Shown here: positions 16,958-24,308 of the stretch, one piece after another
Numbering within the stretch: position 1 is the stretch's first letter
How the letters are laid out: each line of letters begins with the position of its first letter
NCBI GenBank assembly: GCA_016778305.1
Contig: JADHPT010000013.1
Location: 1-42,771 of the forward strand
Reading direction: 5' to 3'
DNA length: 42,771 nt
Origin: Candidatus Poseidonia sp.
Lineage (GTDB): Archaea; Thermoplasmatota; Poseidoniia; Poseidoniales; Poseidoniaceae
The notes under the pieces: generated by a model
The model's input: only the letters and a program-made list of their open reading frames with translations
The model's database searches: none
What the model was told of the DNA's origin: nothing
Program-made: the position numbers and the translations under genes

Positions 16958-17428
16958 ATGGCACGACCGAAGAATGAGGACCTTGGTGATGATTTTTCAT
17001 ACATTTTGCGTATGGCTGACACCGACATGGACGGCTTGAAAACACTAGCAACTGCGCTCACATCGGTGAAGGGTGTTGGGCAACGTACCGCCATTCAAAT
17101 TTGCAAGAACACAGGCTTTGATCCCTTCCGACTCGCAGGATTCCTCAACCTCGAGCAACAAGAGGAATTGCGTGTGGCCATTGAATCCTACGCAGAAACA
17201 GTCCCCGTGTGGATGCTCAACCGACAGCGTGATCTTGAAACAGGCAACGAAATTCACCTCACTGGACAACAAGTCCGCTTTACACTTCAAGACGATATCA
17301 ACCGTCTTCGTACCATGAAATGTTACCGTGGTGTCCGACACGCCTCGGGCAACAAGGTTCGTGGACAGCGTGGACGTTCCAACGGCCGTGGTGGCCTGAC
17401 ACTCGGTGTGAGCCGAAAGAAAGAATGA
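16958..17428 (+). CDS. rps13: Small ribosomal subunit protein uS13
   Basis: 156 aa from the ATG at 16958. The start MARPKNEDLGDDFSYILRM matches archaeal uS13; an open frame reaching back to 16892 lacks similarity. The core TSVKGVGQRTAIQIC is the helix-hairpin-helix-like uS13 signature, and CYRGVRHASG...RGQRGRSNGR is the conserved basic C-terminal part. It is the first gene of uS13-uS4-uS11-Rpo3, the usual archaeal order. uS13 sits at the head of the 30S subunit and contacts the large subunit. Confidence 0.95.
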   Translation: MARPKNEDLGDDFSYILRMADTDMDGLKTLATALTSVKGVGQRTAIQICKNTGFDPFRLAGFLNLEQQEELRVAIESYAETVPVWMLNRQRDLETGNEIHLTGQQVRFTLQDDINRLRTMKCYRGVRHASGNKVRGQRGRSNGRGGLTLGVSRKKE

Positions 17429-17440
17429 GGGGGCTAAATC

Positions 17441-18091
17441 ATGGGAGAACCAAAGTTTTCACGACCTAAATATGACACGCCGTCCCATCCGTGGAAGGCA
17501 CAGCGCATTGAAGAAGAACATGCAATGCGCGACAATCATGGCCTCAAAAACATGAAAGAAATCTGGAAGGCCAAGTCCCAACTCCGACGCCATCGACGCC
17601 AAGCTATGCGTCTCATCGGTATGGTTGACACCACCGAAGGTCACGGCAAGCGAGAGATGGAAGACCTCCTTCACTCCCTCTACAGCAAAGGATTCATTGA
17701 ATCCAATGCGGAACTCGGCGATATCCTTTCGCTTTCCACAGAGGACGTACTTTCCCGTCGCCTCCAAGCTCAAGTTTACTACAAGGGACTCGCCTGTACC
17801 ATGAAGCAAGCGCGCCAATTGGTCGTGCACGGTCAAATCTGTATCGGTGACCAAAAGGTAACAATCCCATCCTACCCGGTATCCCGTGACGAAGAAAACG
17901 AACTTTGCTACCACCCTTCCTCCGATCTCAACAATCCCGAACACGCCATTCGAAAGGCCATTGAAGGGCGCCGTGAGATGGCTAAATACGCTGACGATGA
18001 AGTTGATCCAGTCGCCACACCTGAATTTGCTGAAGAAGTGAAGGAAGCAGCGGAGGCATCCAACGAAGCGGTCAAGGGAGGTGACGAGTGA
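17441..18091 (+). CDS. rps4: Small ribosomal subunit protein uS4
   Basis: 216 aa. [18 protein letters not shown] is the archaeal uS4 N-terminus. The S4 RNA-binding domain is recognisable as [19 protein letters not shown] followed by [17 protein letters not shown] (about residues 106-145). The C-terminal 35 residues are an acidic extension ([16 protein letters not shown]...) beyond the conserved core. It lies 12 bases after uS13, and its stop codon overlaps the uS11 start by one base (TGATG). uS4 is a primary 16S rRNA binder in 30S assembly. Confidence 0.95.
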   Translation: MGEPKFSRPKYDTPSHPWKAQRIEEEHAMRDNHGLKNMKEIWKAKSQLRRHRRQAMRLIGMVDTTEGHGKREMEDLLHSLYSKGFIESNAELGDILSLSTEDVLSRRLQAQVYYKGLACTMKQARQLVVHGQICIGDQKVTIPSYPVSRDEENELCYHPSSDLNNPEHAIRKAIEGRREMAKYADDEVDPVATPEFAEEVKEAAEASNEAVKGGDE

Positions 18092-18474
18092 TGTCACGCA
18101 AGGCTATCGTCAACATCTTCAGTTCCTACAACAACATTCTGATGACGGCAACCGACCTTACCGGTGCCGAAACCATCACCACCTGCAATGGTGGCGAAGT
18201 GGTCAAGGCTGGTAAGGACAAGGGCGGTCAATTCGCTGCCACTCGAGCCGCAGAACGCATGGCTGACGCACTTCGTGACAAAGAGTTCAGCGAACTCATC
18301 GTCAAGTACCGTGCACCAGGTGGCAACCAATCCAACAATACCGGGCCCGGAGCCCAAGCTGCAATTCGCGCTCTTACTCGTGCTGGCATGACCATTACAC
18401 GAATTGAAGATGTGACACCCATCGCACACGACGGCACCAAGAAGAAAGGTGGACGACGTGGACGACGTGTCTGA
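18091..18474 (+). CDS. rps11: Small ribosomal subunit protein uS11
   Basis: 127 aa from the ATG at 18091, preferred over an in-frame GTG three bases upstream. A strong ribosome-binding sequence, GGGAGGTGA at 18076-18084, lies inside the uS4 gene six bases before the ATG, which is one of the few clear Shine-Dalgarno sites in this window. Signatures are [48 protein letters not shown] and the C-terminal THD-like [19 protein letters not shown]. uS11 forms part of the 30S platform. Confidence 0.95.
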   Translation: MSRKAIVNIFSSYNNILMTATDLTGAETITTCNGGEVVKAGKDKGGQFAATRAAERMADALRDKEFSELIVKYRAPGGNQSNNTGPGAQAAIRALTRAGMTITRIEDVTPIAHDGTKKKGGRRGRRV

Positions 18475-18483
18475 AAACAGGTG

Positions 18484-19422
18484 ATGAAGATGAAGACCGA
18501 AATTGTAGAAGGATGGCCACAGGGTCACGAAATCCGAATTCTCATCAGTAATACTGATTCATCACAAGTGAACGCTATCCGCCGAGCGCTCATCGCAGAT
18601 GTCCCCAAATTGGCCATCACACGCGTTGACTTCTCCCAAGGAGTTACTCAGGACAACAAAGGCGAAGTCGTTGAATCTGTCAACGCACTTCCCGATGAAG
18701 TCATTGCTCACCGATTGGCCATGATTCCCATTCCAACCAACCTCGACGAAGGACTTGTCTTCCCAGATGCCTGTGAAAACTGCCGAGATGTTGTTGAAAA
18801 GGACAAGGGTTGCCCAATGTGCCAAGTTCTCTACACCCTTTCAGCACGAGGACCATCGTCCGACTCGGAAGAAGAACTCAAAACTGTCTTTGCTGGCGAC
18901 ATTAAGACCATCTCAGATCCTGTCTTTGATATCCGTGAAGAGCACAAGCAAATTCCTCTCACTGTTCTCTCCAAAGGCCAATTCCTTGAATTCTACGCAT
19001 TTGCAGTTCTCGGACGAGGTCGTGACCATGCCAAGTGGTCACCCGTCGCTGCTGTTGGTTTCCGCCCCCAGCAAATCGCTGTTCTTAACAAGCCAAAGAA
19101 GGCCAAGGTGCTCTTCGACCTTGGTTTGACGACAACGGACGGAACTCCAATTGACGCCGAGTTGTTTGGCAAGGACAAGAAAGTCACCAATATCAATCAC
19201 GTGATGGATCTTGAGAAGGCACTTCACCAAGTTGGTGCTGGAACCGGACGTGATGGTGACTTCGACCAGGCCATTACCATGGATACTGTTGATGGAGCCT
19301 ATGTTTTCACATACGAAACCGATGGCAGTCTTGACCCAGTGACCGCGTTCAACATGGCTCTTGATGAATTGAGTACTCGCTTTGACAACCTCAACGAAGA
19401 CCTTGCATCCGCTTTGGCTTGA
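18484..19422 (+). CDS. rpo3: DNA-directed RNA polymerase subunit D (Rpo3)
   Basis: 312 aa from the ATG at 18484; a GTG sits three bases earlier. Subunit D is the archaeal counterpart of eukaryotic Rpb3 and bacterial alpha, and pairs with Rpo11 in the assembly platform. The start of the dimerisation domain is NAIRRALIADVPKLAI, and HRLAMIPIPTN is the second conserved block. A CxxC...CxxC loop at about residues 97-113 matches in position the zinc loop of Rpb3. The insert region that carries a ferredoxin-like iron-sulfur site in some archaea (roughly residues 185-235 here) has no cysteines. At 312 residues it is somewhat long. It follows uS11 by nine bases. Confidence 0.92.
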   Translation: MKMKTEIVEGWPQGHEIRILISNTDSSQVNAIRRALIADVPKLAITRVDFSQGVTQDNKGEVVESVNALPDEVIAHRLAMIPIPTNLDEGLVFPDACENCRDVVEKDKGCPMCQVLYTLSARGPSSDSEEELKTVFAGDIKTISDPVFDIREEHKQIPLTVLSKGQFLEFYAFAVLGRGRDHAKWSPVAAVGFRPQQIAVLNKPKKAKVLFDLGLTTTDGTPIDAELFGKDKKVTNINHVMDLEKALHQVGAGTGRDGDFDQAITMDTVDGAYVFTYETDGSLDPVTAFNMALDELSTRFDNLNEDLASALA

Positions 19423-19479
19423 TTGCTAAGCACGCAGTCTTCTTGACCAATGACCTGCTCTTCGCGCTTGATGAGCAAT

Positions 19480-20544
19480 ATGATTGAGGTCAGCGTCGGC
19501 GGACACATCACCTTGTTGTTCTCCATTGATACCTCTGCACGTTTGCCTCGCAATCAAGGAAGCAGAGGAGCGGGCTTTACGATTGAGCACGGTGTCAACC
19601 TCAAGGCTCAACTCATCAGAAAAGAAGACGCACTCCACCTTGACAAAATGAACGGCATTATGCCAGATGCTCGCCAAGAAACGGCACGGCCTGATGAAAG
19701 TACCATCCGTATTTTTGACCGTCATGGAAATGTCATTGAAGAACGATCACTCTATGAGGACATGATTGAAGAATGCCGTCATGCTCGTCTCCTGCGAGAA
19801 CACGAATCACTTGACCTCAACATCCATCTCGAGTGTCCACGAAGCCAAGGATTTGGTATGTCCGCTTCTGGACTGATGGCACTCGGACAAGCCATTGAAG
19901 CATTGACGGGCCGAGGTGTCGCTTCTCAATACCTGAAAATCGCTCATCGTATTGAGCGCCAGCACGGATCAGGACTTGGCGATGTCCTCGGTTGTTCTGT
20001 GGGCGGTGTTGAGTTACGAATTCAGCCTGGGGCACCCAGTTGGCCGGGACACGCAGTTAGTTTTGATGCTCCAACGCCCGTCCTCTTGGTTTGGGAAGAA
20101 GCTGAGGCACGGCACACCTCCGTCTACATCGATGATGAAACATGGCAAGCATCCATCACACAAGCTGGAGATGCATGTGTGGAAGTGCTCGGTCGAAAGC
20201 CGTGGTCTCCACAACAATGGCCTGAACTCTTGAAGCAGTCACGATTCTTTGCAGAATCATCAGGGCTGATTGATGAACCAGTTCGCGCCTTGGTCTACCA
20301 AACCGTGGTGGACTGCATGCTCGAACTCAACGTTCAGGGTTCCTTAGCAGGCCGTTTATGCATGCTGGGAAATTCTGTCGTAGTATTACCGAGACGCTTG
20401 GATGAACCACTGGATTTGGAGTCATTCGAACAATTAGCAGATGCCATCAAAGCACGTGGACTACATGCATTGATGTCGTCAATTTCACCAGCAGTCAATC
20501 TGAATCGAGACGGTTCAAATCAACTGGGCTCGCATCAAGCATGA
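19480..20544 (+). CDS. Pantoate kinase, GHMP superfamily
   Basis: 354 aa from the ATG at 19480 (another at 19471). It phosphorylates pantoate in the archaeal route to coenzyme A, upstream of phosphopantothenate synthetase. Marks are VGGHITLLFSID at the N-terminus, RGAGFTIEHGV, the GHMP phosphate loop GFGMSASGLMALGQAI (about residues 126-141) and GSGLGDVLGCSVGG. Archaeal pantoate kinases share the HIT...GSRGAG pattern. It follows rpo3 by 57 bases, where ribosomal protein genes such as L18e, L13 and S9 are usual in other archaea. Its last 50 bases overlap the convergent TPD gene. Confidence 0.82.
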   Translation: MIEVSVGGHITLLFSIDTSARLPRNQGSRGAGFTIEHGVNLKAQLIRKEDALHLDKMNGIMPDARQETARPDESTIRIFDRHGNVIEERSLYEDMIEECRHARLLREHESLDLNIHLECPRSQGFGMSASGLMALGQAIEALTGRGVASQYLKIAHRIERQHGSGLGDVLGCSVGGVELRIQPGAPSWPGHAVSFDAPTPVLLVWEEAEARHTSVYIDDETWQASITQAGDACVEVLGRKPWSPQQWPELLKQSRFFAESSGLIDEPVRALVYQTVVDCMLELNVQGSLAGRLCMLGNSVVVLPRRLDEPLDLESFEQLADAIKARGLHALMSSISPAVNLNRDGSNQLGSHQA

Positions 20545-21529
20545 GAACGCCTGGCATGTACAGGTTTTCACTGAAACCGTGTCGGAATACGATGGCTCCG
20601 CTCCCCCACTCGTCGATGTAGCGGTTCATTTGCTTGCGCATTTTTTTGCGCTGGAAGTCTACATCTGCCCCGTAGAAATGTTTTGCATCAATCCAAGCAA
20701 TGGGTTCACCGTTGATGTACACGTGGTCAAGGAACAGTAAATCAGGCGTACGGATTGGACGGCCGTGATCAGCCATCTGCTGCTTAACCATCTCTGGTTG
20801 GCGGCGGAGGCGAACGCCCTTTTCCTCAAACCAATCTGCGAGGATGTCTTCAAACAGGTCGGCACGAACTTGGACCTCTGACTGGTCAACATTTGACACT
20901 CGGTCCGCTGCTTCGGCTGCTTCAAATTCTTCACGTTCTCTTGTCTTCATCGAGGAAGGCTCTCGAAGACTTTCTTTGATCTTCTTTTTTGACCACCCCA
21001 TGGCCTCGAGGACCACGCGGAAAATATTCATTGGAGGAAAGTCATAGCGTTGCGATAATTCTGTGATCGATGTCCCTGCTCGGTAGTGTTTCGCAAGTTC
21101 TCTGCTTTTTGATTTCAAACGCCCATGAGAGTAAACTGTTTTTTGTTGGAGCAGCGCTGAACGAAGTGAGAGGGCCTGATCGAGCGTCATATTCTCTGAA
21201 TCTACAAAGTCTGCAATTTCGTCAACGCGGTCATCCTCTAGCCACCCGAAATGGCCTCGTTGAACCACTTCACCTGCTACTTTTTCTTCTGTTGACAAAG
21301 GAATTGGATTCAATTCCCATTCAAAGTCAAACCGTTGCGGAGTTTCCAATATCTCTGGAAAGGCCATTGGTGGAGGGGAGCGCTCAAAACGAGCTTCTGC
21401 TCGTTGATTCATCGTTTTCGCTTCTGCTGCTGACCGTTCAATGAGTTGGGGGAGAGATGGCCCTCCGTATCGTTTCGGTCTTGACGAGCGCCGTCGGGAG
21501 GAATTGTTGTTGTTAGAGGGACGACCCAT
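20495..21529 (-). CDS. TPD-domain protein, archaeal homologue of CDIN1 (C15orf41)
   Basis: 344 aa from the ATG at 21529. A basic Ser/Arg-rich N-terminus leads into a helical, HTH-like region: SRELAKHYRAGTSITELSQ then YDFPPMNIFRVVLEAMGWSKKKI (about residues 140-190). The C-terminal third is a PD-(D/E)XK-like domain: a helix FEDILADWFEEKG, the name-giving RTPDLLFLD (about 265-273), and WIDAKHFYG with the DxK pair (about 284-292). QMNRYIDEWGSGAIVFRHGF follows. The TPD...(D/E)xK layout with its downstream GxGxVVY/F strand matches CDIN1, a eukaryotic protein mutated in congenital dyserythropoietic anaemia type I. Nuclease activity is inferred from the fold. Its start shares a CATG with an alternative start of the divergent surface-protein gene. 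Confidence 0.75.
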   Translation of the reverse strand: MGRPSNNNNSSRRRSSRPKRYGGPSLPQLIERSAAEAKTMNQRAEARFERSPPPMAFPEILETPQRFDFEWELNPIPLSTEEKVAGEVVQRGHFGWLEDDRVDEIADFVDSENMTLDQALSLRSALLQQKTVYSHGRLKSKSRELAKHYRAGTSITELSQRYDFPPMNIFRVVLEAMGWSKKKIKESLREPSSMKTREREEFEAAEAADRVSNVDQSEVQVRADLFEDILADWFEEKGVRLRRQPEMVKQQMADHGRPIRTPDLLFLDHVYINGEPIAWIDAKHFYGADVDFQRKKMRKQMNRYIDEWGSGAIVFRHGFSENLYMPGVLMLDASPVDLNRLDSD

Positions 21530-21578
21530 GGTTAACCACCGGAAGCGACACTCCATGAAACCTCGCTTCAATTACAAA

Positions 21579-21588
21579 GAATATATCC
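21579..21588 (+). promoter_or_regulatory. TATA-like box before TSP3 surface protein gene
   Basis: GAATATATCC at 21579-21588, about 42 bases ahead of the ATG at 21627. This predicts a short leader and helps place the start at the signal peptide rather than at the earlier in-frame methionines. Confidence 0.4.
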
Positions 21589-21626
21589 CGCGAGGAATTA
21601 TTATCCATTGGCCTTCTCACGAACAC

Positions 21627-24308
21627 ATGCGCATCATAGCATGTACCCTGCTAACCGGCATTATGCTTTGCTTGAGTTTTACTCATGCTGTTTCATGGGC
21701 TGCTCCAGAAGAAGTTCTTGTTGACCTACCCGTTATGGAAAGTACGGAAGATACCACTACGGGATGGTTGGCCGTTGCTGGAGGTTCCAGTGGTGAAACG
21801 ATCAATGCCTTGATCCCTCTCGGAAACGGAGGCATGCTGGCCGTTGGTTCATTTGAGCAAAACATTAATTTTAATGGCAATGTGATTGGTTACTCGAGCA
21901 ATGATTCTGTATTTGGAGAAGATATGTTTCTCGGATGGATTGCTGAAAACGGCAGTTGGGTTCAAACTTCATCTGCAAGCAGCACAGGACTTGACTCAAT
22001 CACACATGCTGCCCAGCTTTCCGACGGCAGTATCGTTGTGGCTGGTATCTTCTGCGGAATGACACTTGGCGATGAGTGCAATCTTACATTGGGGGAATTA
22101 GACCCACTCAACAAGACACAAATTGGGCATGACGATGCTGTCTTCCTCGCCGCTATTCACCCCGATGGTACGTGGATGTGGGTGAAACAATTTTCCAATG
22201 AATTTCAGACGGTCGTTACGGACTTGATGGTCACAGAAATGGACGAAATCCACCTCGCTGTCCTTCACCGTGGAGAATTAATATCGGGCAATACCAGTTC
22301 GGCGGGTAGTCCAACTGAGGAACAAATTGCTCTTATTGGCATGAACTCTTTCGGACAGCACTTATTCATGCACAGCGTGCTCTCTCCCCAGGCAATTGAA
22401 GATGCTACAGCACTTTGTGAAGACGGATATGGCAACCGCTACATCGCCATTACCTTCCTTGAGGCCATTATTTTTGGAACTGAAGAGACCGATAGTACCC
22501 TCAACGACGGAGCCAACGTTGGCATTGGTCAATACGACAACAACGGGTGGGTTTGGTCGGCAGCGGCAATGGGCCCAGCCGATGCCATGGTCGCGGACTG
22601 CCAGGGGCTTCAAGCAGGTGGAATGGTCGTTGTAGGAGACTATCTCAGCAACATGACCTTTGGTGAACTTGAACTTCAAGACGCCGTATGGGTTGACTTC
22701 TTTGAAGCCCAAATCTCCCCTACTGGGTCCTGGGTTGATGTGAATGGATACGGAGGAAACGGAGCCGATCACATTACTGCACTCCAAGTCTCAGATCAAG
22801 GCGATTCTCTTCTTCTCGGAAAAACAACGGGGAGTATCACCTTTGGTGAATTTGTGCTCTCAGACATCGACGGAGTTAACGATGGTAATCACCACGACAT
22901 CTTCCTAGCCAAACACCAACCTGATGGCTCGTGGGACTGGGCCGTATCTGCAGGTGGTAGTGGAAATGACCTCCCTGGTGTCCTTTCGATGAATTCAAAC
23001 GGTTCGCCCGTTATAGGTTTCAAATCAAACGCTGATGCGACCTATGGTAATCACCACTTTGACCAGCGTAATAGTTACGACATCGGGATTTGGATGTACG
23101 AAACCGACCTTGATGCTGATGGTATTCTTGACGGAATTGACAATTGTCCGAAGATACCGAATACAGATCAATTGAATTTCGATGGTGATCCATTCGGAGA
23201 TATTTGCGATGAAGATGACGATGAAGACGGTGTGTTGGATGGGGCTGATGAATGCCCCTATGGTGACATCGGATGGGGAGCGAACGCTTTCACCGATCAC
23301 GATGGCGATGGTTGCCGTGATCTGACAGAGGATTTTGATGACGACGAGGACGGTGTTTTTGATACCGAAGATCTGTGCCCACGTGGACCACTCGGGTGGG
23401 TTTCAACCTCTGAAAATGATATTGAAGGCGATGGATGTTCAGATAAAGATAACGACGGTGATGGCTTTGTCGACCAGCAAGACAACTGCCCAGACATGGC
23501 GAATCCAACACAAACCGACCTCGACGGCGATGGAATCGGTGACGCTTGCGACCTCGACAAAGACGGCGATGGTATCGACGTGCCGGTGGATCAGTGCCCG
23601 CATGACATCAACCCTTGGCAGTCTGACCTAAGCAACGATTATGATCAGGATGGTTGCTTGGATGCGACCATGGATGAAGACGATGATGGTGACGGCGTTG
23701 ATGATGCTGTGGATTCTTGCCTCCTGGGTGAAAAGGGATGGGCTGCCAACGCAACTGAAGTCGACCATGATGGTGATGGTTGTTTTGATGAAACCGAAGA
23801 TAATGACGATGATGCTGACGGAGTTCTGGACATCAACGATCGTTGTCCACGAGGGTTCATCGGCGTAGCACAGACAGGACAAGATGCTGATGCTGACGGA
23901 TGCATTGACGCTGTTGAAGATGATGATGACGACCAAGACGGCGTACTTGATCCGCTGGATTCCTGTCCGAATTCAGATCCCGCTAATCAAATCAATTTGA
24001 ACGGTTGCAGTCAATTCCAATTGGATGGTGACGGCGATGGTGTGTTCAATGCCTTTGACTTCTGCCTCAATACGCCAAGCAATGCCATCGTTGACCAACA
24101 GGGTTGTCAAACAGGTACCATCACCCCCTCCAGTCAAGACGATGACGGAGGATTTGGTCTCGCAGGATACATCTTCATCCTCGCAGGACTGGTTCTTATC
24201 TGGGCCTTCGTCAGCAGCAATAGACGAGCTGGTCCCCGCCTACCGCCGGCAAATCAAGGAATGCTCCCTCCAAAAACTACTGCAAGGATTCCTCAATCCG
24301 AAGAATAA
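21627..24308 (+). CDS. Secreted membrane-anchored protein: seven-repeat propeller plus TSP3-like calcium repeats
   Basis: 893 aa from 21627, where MRIIACTLLTGIMLCLSF begins a clean signal peptide; the frame is open upstream to 21441. Residues of about 30-530 contain seven units of roughly 60-80 residues of the type W...GG.....D.....L..DG.....G.F.....FG, consistent with a seven-bladed propeller (SBBP-like). About residues 555-845 are thrombospondin type-3-like repeats (DLDGDGIGDACD, DNCP, DEDDDGDGVDD), which bind calcium in known proteins. A membrane segment GLAGYIFILAGLVLIWAFV (about 850-868) and a short basic tail end the protein. It is therefore a cell-surface, type I-like protein; ligand unknown. 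The stop abuts the leuS stop with no spacer. Confidence 0.85.
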   Translation: MRIIACTLLTGIMLCLSFTHAVSWAAPEEVLVDLPVMESTEDTTTGWLAVAGGSSGETINALIPLGNGGMLAVGSFEQNINFNGNVIGYSSNDSVFGEDMFLGWIAENGSWVQTSSASSTGLDSITHAAQLSDGSIVVAGIFCGMTLGDECNLTLGELDPLNKTQIGHDDAVFLAAIHPDGTWMWVKQFSNEFQTVVTDLMVTEMDEIHLAVLHRGELISGNTSSAGSPTEEQIALIGMNSFGQHLFMHSVLSPQAIEDATALCEDGYGNRYIAITFLEAIIFGTEETDSTLNDGANVGIGQYDNNGWVWSAAAMGPADAMVADCQGLQAGGMVVVGDYLSNMTFGELELQDAVWVDFFEAQISPTGSWVDVNGYGGNGADHITALQVSDQGDSLLLGKTTGSITFGEFVLSDIDGVNDGNHHDIFLAKHQPDGSWDWAVSAGGSGNDLPGVLSMNSNGSPVIGFKSNADATYGNHHFDQRNSYDIGIWMYETDLDADGILDGIDNCPKIPNTDQLNFDGDPFGDICDEDDDEDGVLDGADECPYGDIGWGANAFTDHDGDGCRDLTEDFDDDEDGVFDTEDLCPRGPLGWVSTSENDIEGDGCSDKDNDGDGFVDQQDNCPDMANPTQTDLDGDGIGDACDLDKDGDGIDVPVDQCPHDINPWQSDLSNDYDQDGCLDATMDEDDDGDGVDDAVDSCLLGEKGWAANATEVDHDGDGCFDETEDNDDDADGVLDINDRCPRGFIGVAQTGQDADADGCIDAVEDDDDDQDGVLDPLDSCPNSDPANQINLNGCSQFQLDGDGDGVFNAFDFCLNTPSNAIVDQQGCQTGTITPSSQDDDGGFGLAGYIFILAGLVLIWAFVSSNRRAGPRLPPANQGMLPPKTTARIPQSEE
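23110..24100 (+). repeat. TSP3-like repeat-coding block, first surface protein
   Basis: Degenerate coding repeats rich in GATGGTGATGG-type sequence, coding for Asp/Gly calcium loops and spaced CP pairs. They produce spurious long open frames on the other strands. Confidence 0.7.
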
